This document shows, in pieces, positions 53,325-62,325 of a stretch of DNA of 64,000 nt. The notes beneath the pieces are model-generated. The model ran no database searches, was not told where the DNA came from, and saw only the letters and a program-made list of their open reading frames with translations. The first letter of the stretch is position 1. Every line of letters begins with the position of its first letter. The position numbers were made by a program, and so were the translations under genes. The stretch comes from Streptomyces coeruleorubidus (GTDB lineage: Bacteria > Actinomycetota > Actinomycetes > Streptomycetales > Streptomycetaceae): assembly GCF_028885415.1 (NCBI RefSeq), contig NZ_CP118527.1, positions 6,944,001 through 7,008,000 of the forward strand, written 5' to 3'.

Positions 53325-54269
53325 TTAGGCAGGCCCGGGGGCGCGGGTCCACCGGTTTTCCTCCGGCTCGCCGCGGGCGGCCGTCACAGCCGTGTCCTTC
53401 CGGCCGCCACCGCGGTGGACGACGATCACGGCCACGAGACAGACGGCCAGACCGAGAGCGGTCTGCGCGCCGAACGGCTCACCGAACATCAGCGCGCCCC
53501 AGACGGCCGTGACCGGGGCCATGAGGAACATCAGCGTGTTCACCTTCGTCACCCCGGAGCGCTTGAGGATGAGCCAGTACAGCCCGTACCCGCCGAACGT
53601 GGACAGACCCACGAGCCAGGCGACGGCCACCCAGAACCCGCCCTCGGCGGGCGGTGCGGCGGCTCCGGTGCTCAGGGCCAGCGCGGAGAAGAGGACGGCG
53701 CTGGTGGCGCAGTGGACGGTCAGCGACACCGAGGGAGCGACCCGCGAGCGGGACCGGCTCTCCAGGAACGTCGCCGCGACCAGGGACAGCATGCCGAGCA
53801 GCGGGACGGCGTACGCCCACCAGGCCACGCCGGTCCCGGCCGCGGCGTCGGCCAGGGTGACCGCGGCGACGCCGCTCAGCCCCAGCCCCAGGCCGATCCA
53901 CTGCCGGCCCGAGACGTACTGCCCCAGCAGCGGTCCCGCGAGGGCCCCGGCGACGAGGGGCTGAACCCCGTCGATCAGGGCCGTCGTGCCGCTGGAGACG
54001 CCGAGCTGGATGGCGTAGTAGACGCTGAGCAGATAGCCGCTCTGCGACAGCACGCCGATGACGGCCTGCCGGGTCACGTCCCGGGCGGTGAGCCCTCGCC
54101 AGGCCGCGCGCATGACGACGGCGACGGCGACGAGGACGACGGCCAGCGGCAGGAACCGCCACATCAGGACCGTGATCGCGGACGCGCTGCCCGCACCGAG
54201 CTTGGCACCGATGAACCCGGAGCTCCAGCACAGGACGAAGGCGACGGAGAGCAGGATGTTCACGAACAT
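53325..54269 (-). CDS. EamA/DMT family transporter
   Basis: ATG 54269 gives 314 residues with ten membrane helices in two EamA repeats: FVNILLSVAFVLCWSSGFIG, SAITVLMWRFLPLAVVLVAV, and in the second half MLSLVAATFLESRSRSR and VNTLMFLMAPVTAVWGALMF. The family exports amino acids or metabolites. It is divergent from a TetR gene with two repeated operator-like sites between, so it is probably the target of that repressor. Ribosome binding site is weak. Confidence 0.87.
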   Translation of the reverse strand: MFVNILLSVAFVLCWSSGFIGAKLGAGSASAITVLMWRFLPLAVVLVAVAVVMRAAWRGLTARDVTRQAVIGVLSQSGYLLSVYYAIQLGVSSGTTALIDGVQPLVAGALAGPLLGQYVSGRQWIGLGLGLSGVAAVTLADAAAGTGVAWWAYAVPLLGMLSLVAATFLESRSRSRVAPSVSLTVHCATSAVLFSALALSTGAAAPPAEGGFWVAVAWLVGLSTFGGYGLYWLILKRSGVTKVNTLMFLMAPVTAVWGALMFGEPFGAQTALGLAVCLVAVIVVHRGGGRKDTAVTAARGEPEENRWTRAPGPA

Positions 54270-54281
54270 CACAACCAGTAG

Positions 54282-54328
54282 ACAGATCGGTATACCCGTT
54301 CCCCACCCACTATACAGATCGGTATACT
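54282..54328. promoter_or_regulatory. Duplicated TetR-type operator between EamA and tetR
   Basis: The 14-mer acagatcggtatac occurs at 54282-54295 and 54314-54327, 32 bp apart. The second is part of the palindrome tatac-agatcg-gtata (54311-54326). tatact (54323-54328) serves as a probable -10 that would start the tetR mRNA almost at its ATG (54337). Confidence 0.65.
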
Positions 54329-54336
54329 CGGGTGTC

Positions 54337-54921
54337 ATGGGTACCACCGCCGAGACCCCGCGCCGGATCACGATGACGCCGGCCGCCCGTCGCGTCCTGG
54401 AAGCGGCCGCCCGGCTGTTCTACGAGCGCGGCATCCACGCCGTCGGCGTCGACCTCATCGCCGCCGAGGCCGGAGTGACGAAGAAGACCCTCTACGACCG
54501 GTTCGGCTCCAAGGAGCAGATCGTCGTGGAGTACCTCGCGGACCGCGACGAGCGCTGGCGGGCCTTCCTCGCCGAGCGCCTCGACGCGGCGGGGCCGGAG
54601 CCGGGGGAGCGCGTCCTGGCGGTCTTCGACGCCTCGCGCGCGTGGGCGGCGGAGCTCAGCCCCAAGGGGTGCAGCATGGTCAACGCCCACGCGGAGATCA
54701 GCGACCCCGCCCATCCGGCCCACCCGATCATCACCGGGCAGAAGCAGTGGATGCTCGCCCTCTTCACCCGCCTCGCCTCGGACATCGCCCCGGAGGGAGC
54801 CGACGCCCTGGCCCGGGCGCTGATGCTGCTGCACGAGGGGGCGCTCGTCGCGCACGGCCTGGGCATCTTCCCGGACGCCGTCGCCCACGCCCGTGAACAG
54901 GCACGCGCGCTGCTCGCATAG
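54337..54921 (+). CDS. TetR family transcriptional regulator
   Basis: ATG 54337 gives 194 residues with a TetR helix-turn-helix (GIHAVGVDLIAAEAGVTKKTLYDRFGSKEQIV, residues about 30-62) and the SPKGCSMVNAHAEISDP ligand-domain signature seen in TetR proteins that control efflux. No ribosome binding site is seen, in line with a leaderless transcript from the adjacent -10. It probably represses itself and the divergent EamA gene. Confidence 0.9.
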   Translation: MGTTAETPRRITMTPAARRVLEAAARLFYERGIHAVGVDLIAAEAGVTKKTLYDRFGSKEQIVVEYLADRDERWRAFLAERLDAAGPEPGERVLAVFDASRAWAAELSPKGCSMVNAHAEISDPAHPAHPIITGQKQWMLALFTRLASDIAPEGADALARALMLLHEGALVAHGLGIFPDAVAHAREQARALLA

Positions 54922-54960
54922 CGGACGGAATCCGCCCTACTCCCTCCCTACGGTGGTGCC

Positions 54961-55533
54961 ATGACCGCCTCCGCAGACCCGCTCTCCTTCGCGACCGCCG
55001 CCGACCTGGACTCCTGGCTGACCGCACACCCCGCCCCGCATCCCGGCCTCTGGGTCAAGGTCGCCAAGAAGGGCTCGGGAATCCCGTCCGTCAGCGCCGC
55101 CGACGTCAACGACGTGGCGCTGTGCCACGGGTGGATCACCGGGCAGCGCAAGGGGCTCGACGAGTCGTACTACCTCCAGAGGATCACCCCGCGGCGCCCC
55201 GGCAGCCTCTGGTCCATGGTCAACGTCCGGCGGGTCGAGGAGCTGACCGCCGCCGGGCGGATGCGGCCCGGCGGGCTCGCTGAGGTGGCGGTCGCGCGGG
55301 CGGACGGACGGTGGGAGGCGGCGTACGCCTCCCAGCAGGAGGCGGAGGTCCCGGAGGAGCTCGCGGCGGCACTGGAGCGGAGCCCGCGGGCCGCGGCGGC
55401 CTTCGAGGCGCTCGGACGGACGGACCGGTACCTGGCGATGCTCGGTGTACTGCGCGCCCGGATCCCGCGGAGCCGGGCGGCGCAGGTGGCGGCGGCGGTC
55501 GCGAAGCTGGAGGCCGGCCGGAAGGCCCGATAG
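54961..55533 (+). CDS. YdeI/OmpD-associated family protein
   Basis: The 190-residue protein shows the family pattern: SFATAADLDSWLTAHPAPHPGLWVKVAKKG near the start, DVNDVALCHGWITGQRKGLD with YYLQRITPRRPGSLWSMVNV, and a C-terminal Ala-rich helical domain (PEELAAALERSPRAAAAFEAL). These are cytosolic proteins of uncertain role, linked in enterobacteria to peptide resistance. It lies 39 bp after tetR in the same direction and may be co-transcribed. Confidence 0.85.
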   Translation: MTASADPLSFATAADLDSWLTAHPAPHPGLWVKVAKKGSGIPSVSAADVNDVALCHGWITGQRKGLDESYYLQRITPRRPGSLWSMVNVRRVEELTAAGRMRPGGLAEVAVARADGRWEAAYASQQEAEVPEELAAALERSPRAAAAFEALGRTDRYLAMLGVLRARIPRSRAAQVAAAVAKLEAGRKAR

Positions 55534-55542
55534 GACGGGGGA

Positions 55543-55570
55543 GGGCCCGGCACCATACGGCGCCGGGCCC
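55543..55570. terminator. Bidirectional terminator between YdeI and trypsin genes
   Basis: gggcccggc (55543-55551) pairs with gccgggccc (55562-55570) around a 10-base loop. It lies between two convergent stop codons. Confidence 0.75.
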
Positions 55571-55588
55571 ACAAGCCGTGGGGCGGGG

Positions 55589-57191
<1,603 letters not shown>

Positions 57192-57214
57192 GGGGTACGC
57201 CTCCTGCGATGAAT

Positions 57215-57228
57215 GTTGAACGTTTAAC
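57215..57228. promoter_or_regulatory. GTTNAAC repeat, site 1 (yceI side)
   Basis: gttgaacgtttaac is two adjacent GTTNAAC heptamers, each a small palindrome, 24-37 bp upstream of the yceI start. It overlaps the only AT-rich part of the intergenic region. Confidence 0.5.
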
Positions 57229-57260
57229 TACGTAACACGGCCCACCGTAGACCTATTCCT

Positions 57261-57274
57261 GTTTAATGTTCAAC
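57261..57274. promoter_or_regulatory. GTTNAAC repeat, site 2 (glycosyltransferase side)
   Basis: gtttaatgttcaac resembles site 1 in reverse order, with one imperfect heptamer. The two sites are 46 bp apart and may be bound by one MarR-type regulator. Confidence 0.45.
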
Positions 57275-57329
57275 ATTGCTGGCGGACGTGTCGGGATTGG
57301 GTGCGCGGCGCGAGTGGTACACGGTGATC

Positions 57330-58580
57330 ATGACCTCGGTCGCGGTCCTGGTCGAGCTGCTGCGCAGCGGCACTTCGGGCGGCCATGTGAAGTGCTGGGA
57401 GCGTTTCGCGGAGAGCGCCGCCCGCCTCCCGGGGCGAGGGCCCGACGGCACCCGGCCCGGCCTCGACCTGACCGTCTACTTCATCGGCGAACGCGAACGG
57501 GTCGACGTCCTCTCGCCCCGCGTGCGTCTCGTCACGCTCCGCCCGGTGCTCGGCACGGCCGCCCTGACCTCGGCCGACGGCGCGGAGGACGTCACCGACC
57601 TCGCCCCGTACCACCCCCGGCTCGCGGCCCTGCTGCCGTGCCACGACGTCTGGCACCTCACCCACTGCTTCGCCTACGCCGCCACCGCCGTCCGCCTCGC
57701 CCGCAGAACCGCCCCGGCACCCCGGCTGCTCGCCTCCGTGCACACCGACGTCCCGCTGCTGGCCTCGGTCTACGCCCGCTATCTGGCCGGCCGGTGGCTG
57801 CCCGGCGGCCACCCGGCGCCGGGCGAGTTCCTCGCGGACCTGACGGAGACCCGGCTGCGCCGGCGGCGGGACCGGCTCCTGGGCGGCTGCGAACGGGTGC
57901 TGGTGCCGACCCCCGCCGAGCGGGCCGAACTCGCCCGCACCCTCGGGTCGCACCGGGTCGCCCTGCTGCGCCGCGGCATCGACCACCAGCGCTTTCGCCC
58001 CGACCCCGGCGCCCGCGCCCGGCTCTGCCGCGAGCACGGCGTCCCGGCCGACCGTCCGCTGGTGCTGTTCGCGGGACGGCTGGACGCGACCAAGGGCGTG
58101 CCGCTGCTGGCCGAGAGCGTGCGGCTGCTGCGGGAGCGCGGCCGGGCCGTGCACCTGGTGATGGCCGGCTCCGGCGCGGAGGCCGGGCCCGTCCGGCGTG
58201 CCCTGGGCGCCGACGTCAGCCTCCTCGGCCCGCTCCCGCAGGACCGGTTGGCCCGGGTGTACGCCGGCTGTGACGTCTTCGCGTTCCCGTCCCGCACGGA
58301 GACCTGCGGCAACGTCGTCGCCGAGGCGATGGCGAGCGGCCTGGCGGTCGTGCTGCCCGAGGGCGCGCGCACCACACAGTGGCTGACCGCACCGGGCCGG
58401 GACGGCATCGTCGTACCTCACGACGACCCGGGGGAGTGGGCGGACGCCCTCGGCACGCTCCTCGACCGTCCCGGCCTGCTCTCGGCGGTACGCCACCACG
58501 CGACCATCACGGCCCGTGACACCCACCCCACGTGGGACCGCGTCCTGACGGAGGACCTCCTCCCCGTCTGGCTGCCCTAG
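57330..58580 (+). CDS. GT4 family glycosyltransferase
   Basis: ATG 57330 (GTG 57324 is also possible; neither has a good site) gives 416 residues. The GT-B fold signatures are visible: an N-terminal acceptor domain, LHLVMAGSGAEAGPVRRAL in the sugar-nucleotide half, and the retaining GT4 motif E-x7-E as FPSRTETCGNVVAEAMASGL. The HVKCWERF start is an unusual variant. It transfers a hexose or similar sugar from a nucleotide donor to a lipid or glycan; the acceptor is unknown. It faces the convergent DMT gene. Confidence 0.87.
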   Translation: MTSVAVLVELLRSGTSGGHVKCWERFAESAARLPGRGPDGTRPGLDLTVYFIGERERVDVLSPRVRLVTLRPVLGTAALTSADGAEDVTDLAPYHPRLAALLPCHDVWHLTHCFAYAATAVRLARRTAPAPRLLASVHTDVPLLASVYARYLAGRWLPGGHPAPGEFLADLTETRLRRRRDRLLGGCERVLVPTPAERAELARTLGSHRVALLRRGIDHQRFRPDPGARARLCREHGVPADRPLVLFAGRLDATKGVPLLAESVRLLRERGRAVHLVMAGSGAEAGPVRRALGADVSLLGPLPQDRLARVYAGCDVFAFPSRTETCGNVVAEAMASGLAVVLPEGARTTQWLTAPGRDGIVVPHDDPGEWADALGTLLDRPGLLSAVRHHATITARDTHPTWDRVLTEDLLPVWLP

Positions 58581-58628
58581 CTGCGGGCAGTCGTGCCACT
58601 GGAGGGTCGTCCTTGCCCCGCCCCGACC

Positions 58629-59507
58629 TCACCGCCGCTCCCCGGCCCCCCGCCCCCGCAACGCCGCGATCACCGGCGACGAGTCCAGACTCACGATGCC
58701 CGCCCCCACCAGCACCAGCCCCGTCACCGTCACGGCCGACACCGGCCACCCCGCGTGGATCGTCTCGCCGAAGACCGCCGTGCCCACCGTCACTGCGACC
58801 ACCGGCTCCGTCGCGTCCAGAACCGTCATGCTCGCCGCGAGCGGGCCCCGCTGGAAGGCGCTCTGGATGAGGAGCAGGCCGCCGATGCTGGCGAGGATCA
58901 GGGCGTAGGTCTGCCAGGCGGTCAGCGCCGCGAGCAGGCCGTGGCGCAGGCGGTCCACCGTCGCCGCGAGGAGGACGGACTGGGTGCCCATCACAGCCCC
59001 GGCCGCCAGCGCCGTCGCCGAGGCCCGCCAGGGGCCGGACAGCAACCGTGCCGTCGCCAGCGCGCAGCACACCAGCGCGGCCGTCGCGCCCAGCACCAGC
59101 AGCCAGGACAGCAGGTCCGCCCCGCCCGGCCGGCCGCCGTGCGGCCGGGCCGAGACCAGGGCCAGCGCCAGCCCGGCCGCCACCGCGAGCGTGCCGAACC
59201 ACTCGCGAAACCCCAGCCGCATCCGGTGCAGCCGCGCCGACAGCGGTACGGCGAAGACCAGCTCGGCGACGATCAGCGGCTGCACCAGACTGAGCGGCCC
59301 GTACGCCAGCGCCAGCGACTGGAAGCCGTAGGCGAGCACGGCCAGTGCGATGCCGCCCAGCCATACGGGATCGCGGGCCAGATGAGCCAGCAGGCGCGGC
59401 GACAGCGCCTCCGTGTCCGGGCGTCCGCCCGCGGCCCACTGCTGGAGCACCCCGGCCACGGCGAAACAGACGCCGGCGGCGAGGGAGGCCAGGACCGCGA
59501 TCGGCAT
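58629..59507 (-). CDS. DMT family transporter
   Basis: The 292-residue membrane protein has about ten helices and starts MPIAVLASLAAGVCFAVAGV followed by LQQWAA. Later segments are FQSLALAYGPLSLVQPLIVAELVFAVPLSA and QSAFQRGPLAASMTVLDATEPVVAVTVG, typical of the EamA-like group annotated as DMT transporters in Streptomyces. The substrate is unknown. It is 15 bp downstream of the HpnR-like gene in the same direction and is probably co-transcribed. Confidence 0.85.
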   Translation of the reverse strand: MPIAVLASLAAGVCFAVAGVLQQWAAGGRPDTEALSPRLLAHLARDPVWLGGIALAVLAYGFQSLALAYGPLSLVQPLIVAELVFAVPLSARLHRMRLGFREWFGTLAVAAGLALALVSARPHGGRPGGADLLSWLLVLGATAALVCCALATARLLSGPWRASATALAAGAVMGTQSVLLAATVDRLRHGLLAALTAWQTYALILASIGGLLLIQSAFQRGPLAASMTVLDATEPVVAVTVGTAVFGETIHAGWPVSAVTVTGLVLVGAGIVSLDSSPVIAALRGRGAGERR

Positions 59508-59522
59508 GCCGGGCGCGGGGAG

Positions 59523-61022
59523 CTAGTCGTTCGTCCGCCGGGACGGCGCGTCCTGTGTCGCACCCCGGGTGTGGATGTAGAGCGCCCGCCGGTCCCCGAC
59601 GTCGAGGTGCTGCGGCAGGGGCAGTTCGTAGCGCACCGGCCGGCCGTGGTCGGCGAACTGCCGGCGCGGGTTGTAGACCTGGTTGAACTTCCACAGCATG
59701 CGGGCGAAGTTCGTCTGGCCGCGCAGCAGGTTGCGGGTCAGCACCCGGGCCGCGCCCACGGCGGTGCGCAGGCCCAGGTGCTTGCGGTTGATGACGGCCT
59801 GGGTGCGCACCAGCTCCTCGTAGAAGCGCTCCAGGGGGAGCGTGGTGGGCACGACGGCGTGCTGGATGTCGAAGAGGCGGTAGTCACGGGTGGTCAGGCG
59901 CCGCGACTCGGTGTGCCAGATCTCCGTGCCGGGGTACGGCGTCATCACCGTGAAGTGCACGATCTCCGGCACCGCCAGCGCGAACTCCCGGACCACCCGG
60001 AAGCGTTCCTCGTCCCAGGACGGATCCACGATCAGGTTGACGGCGACCTTGATGCCGAGGCGGCGGGCCGTCCGAAGGGCGCGGACGTTCTCGTCGGGGC
60101 TGACCCGCTTGCGGTACAGCTCCAGGCCCTCCGCGTCGATGGCCTCCATCCCCAGGAACATGTACTTCAGCCCCAGCCGGGCCCACCGCTCGAAGACCTC
60201 GGGGTGGCGCAGCAGGACGTCGCTGCGGGTCTCCAGGTAGTAGCGCTTGCGGATGCCGCGCCGTTCCACCTCCGCGGCGATGGCGTCGCCGTGCTCGGGC
60301 CGGATGAAGGCCACGTCGTCGACGATGAAGACGTTCGGTTCCCGGATGTTCGCCAGGTCCTCGGCGGCCGCCTCGGGCGAGGCCTTGCGGTAGCTGCGGC
60401 CGTAGAACGTCCACGCCGAGCAGAACGAGCAGTCCCACGGACAGCCGCGCGTGAACTCGATGGAGGCGCACGGGTCCAGCTCGCCGATGAAGTACCGCCG
60501 GCGGGCGCGCATCAGATCCCGCGCGGGCAGCGGCGCGTCGATGCCGTGCAGCATCAGCGGCGCGGGACCCCGGCCGGCCGCGGTGACGATGCCGGGCACG
60601 TCCGCCACGCCCCCGTCGCGTACCGCCTCGAGCAGCGGCCCGATCGCGGGTTCGCCCTCGCCGCGCACCACCGCGTCGACCGCCCCCTCGGCCTGCTCCA
60701 GCACGTCCTCGGCGACGAAGGAGACGCTGTGCCCGCCCAGGAACACGAAGCAGTCCGGCACCGCCCGCTTGACCTCCGCGGCGAGTTCGATCGCCTCCGG
60801 GACGTTCGCCAGGTAGTTCAGCGAGATGCCGAGGGCCTCCGGCCGGAAGGACCGCACCTCGCCGCGCAGCGTCCCGTGGCCGAGCACCTGAAGGTCCACG
60901 ACCCGCACCTCGTGACCGGCCTCGCGGGCCGCGCCCGCCACCCGTTCGAGGCCCAGAGGTTCCAGTCGCAGGAAGATCTCGGAGTACATCAGGGCGCTGG
61001 GATGGACGAGCAGCACACGCAT
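59523..61022 (-). CDS. B12-binding radical SAM protein, hopanoid C-3 methylase (HpnR)-like
   Basis: ATG 61022 follows GAGGTGACC and gives 499 residues. An N-terminal cobalamin-binding domain (MRVLLVHPSALMYSEIFLRL, LEPLGLERVAGAAREAGHEV) is followed by the radical SAM cluster CPWDCSFC (CxxxCxxC) in TRGCPWDCSFCSAWTFYGRS, then a long C-terminal part (WKFNQVYNPRRQFADHGRPV). This matches the HpnR-type methylase as I recall it, which adds a methyl at C-3 of hopanoids. No other hopanoid gene is near. The substrate is therefore inferred from family resemblance only. Confidence 0.8.
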   Translation of the reverse strand: MRVLLVHPSALMYSEIFLRLEPLGLERVAGAAREAGHEVRVVDLQVLGHGTLRGEVRSFRPEALGISLNYLANVPEAIELAAEVKRAVPDCFVFLGGHSVSFVAEDVLEQAEGAVDAVVRGEGEPAIGPLLEAVRDGGVADVPGIVTAAGRGPAPLMLHGIDAPLPARDLMRARRRYFIGELDPCASIEFTRGCPWDCSFCSAWTFYGRSYRKASPEAAAEDLANIREPNVFIVDDVAFIRPEHGDAIAAEVERRGIRKRYYLETRSDVLLRHPEVFERWARLGLKYMFLGMEAIDAEGLELYRKRVSPDENVRALRTARRLGIKVAVNLIVDPSWDEERFRVVREFALAVPEIVHFTVMTPYPGTEIWHTESRRLTTRDYRLFDIQHAVVPTTLPLERFYEELVRTQAVINRKHLGLRTAVGAARVLTRNLLRGQTNFARMLWKFNQVYNPRRQFADHGRPVRYELPLPQHLDVGDRRALYIHTRGATQDAPSRRTND

Positions 61023-61387
61023 GGTCACCTCGTCATGGGGGTCCGTACCGGGCACGGGTGCCCCCTTCGTAACCCGGCGCGGATGGTCCGGGTAGCGCCC
61101 ATACCGCCGCCTGGCCGCACCGGGCGGCACGCAGGGGTGGTCCTGTCGCATCCGGTGCGCGGGGGCCCGGCCCGCGGAGCGCCCACGGCACGGCGCACGC
61201 CGGGCCGGGTCAGCCCGGCCCGCCGGAACGACCCCAGCACTGGCGCGGGACCCCGCGGTGGCGGTGTCCTGGAAGAGAAGGTTCCGTTTCAAGGGACCGG
61301 CATGGAGACAGACGAGGTTCCGTTCCCCGGAACCGGCACGGAGACAGCCGAGACCACGGCGGACGTACAGCGCAGGGAGACCGACCG
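61023..61387. other. Intergenic region between hpnR-like and SDR genes, with a 36-bp tandem duplication
   Basis: The 365-bp region between divergent starts holds no gene that I can support. Its right part contains two 36-bp copies, 61279-61314 and 61315-61350, of aggttccgttnc...ggaccggca.ggagacag. The sequence ggttcc...ggaacc gives a small palindrome in the second copy. The promoters of both genes must lie here. Confidence 0.6.
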
Positions 61388-62239
61388 ATGACACTCACCG
61401 GCTCCGGCTCGGCCTACGACCCACCGGCGGGCGCCGCCCCACGCCGTCCCGCGGCCCCTTCCCCGGTGGCCCTGCACGGGCCGCCGCGGCGGTTGGACCG
61501 GCGCGTGGCCCTCGTCACCGGGGCCTCCTCGGGCATCGGGGCGGCCACGGCACGGCGATTCGCCATGGACGGCTGGCAGTTGCTGCTCTCCGGGCGCGAC
61601 CGGCACCGCCTGGAGCAGACGGCGTCCGGCACATCGGCCGTGGTGCTGCCCGCCAACCTTGCCGCCCCGGACGGCCCGCGCCTGCTGGCCCAGTCCGCGC
61701 TGCACACGACCGGCCGGGTCGACGTCCTGGTCGCCGGGGCGGGCATCGGCTGGGCGGGCCCGTTCGCCGCCATGCCGCACACCGACATCGACCGGGTGCT
61801 GACCCTCGACCTCAACGCCACGCTCCACCTCGTGCGCGAGGTGCTGCCCTCCATGATCGCGGCCGGGCGGGGCCGGGTGGTGCTGATCGGATCGATCGCG
61901 GGCTGCGTGGGGGTACGGGAGGAAGCGGTGTACTCCGCCGCCAAGGCCGCCCTGGCCGCCTTCGCCGAGGCGCTGCGCCAGGAACTGCGCGGCACGGGCG
62001 TGGGCGTGACCCTCGTGGTGGCGGGCCCCGTCGACACGGCCTTCTTCGCCCGCCGCGGCAGGCCCTACGACCGCTCCCACCCCCGGAAGATCTCGCCCGG
62101 CTGCGTCGCCGGCGCCGTCTGGAAGGCCGTACGCGAGGACCGCGACCAGGTCTACGTCCCCGCCTGGCTGGCCCTCCCGGACCGCTTCCGCGCCCTGGCA
62201 CCGAGGGTGTTCAGACGCCTGCTGAACCGCTTCGGCTGA
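61388..62239 (+). CDS. Short-chain dehydrogenase/reductase
   Basis: The 283-residue protein starts MTLTGSGSAYDPPAGAAPRR after aggga. Classical SDR motifs: TGASSGIGAATARRFA (NAD(P) binding), DVLVAGAGIG (replacing NAG), the Ser in VLIGSIAG and the YxxxK pair in AVYSAAKAALAAF. The 40-residue Pro/Ala N-terminal extension is not usual. The substrate is unknown; it is divergent from the HpnR-like gene, so a role in the same lipid pathway is possible but not shown. Confidence 0.88.
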   Translation: MTLTGSGSAYDPPAGAAPRRPAAPSPVALHGPPRRLDRRVALVTGASSGIGAATARRFAMDGWQLLLSGRDRHRLEQTASGTSAVVLPANLAAPDGPRLLAQSALHTTGRVDVLVAGAGIGWAGPFAAMPHTDIDRVLTLDLNATLHLVREVLPSMIAAGRGRVVLIGSIAGCVGVREEAVYSAAKAALAAFAEALRQELRGTGVGVTLVVAGPVDTAFFARRGRPYDRSHPRKISPGCVAGAVWKAVREDRDQVYVPAWLALPDRFRALAPRVFRRLLNRFG

Positions 62240-62325
62240 CCCACTCTCCCCGCCGGACACCTTCCGCCGTTGCGGTCACTGAGGCCGGATCCTCCGTTCA
62301 GGTGACCGCCTCCCCGTGGTAGGGC

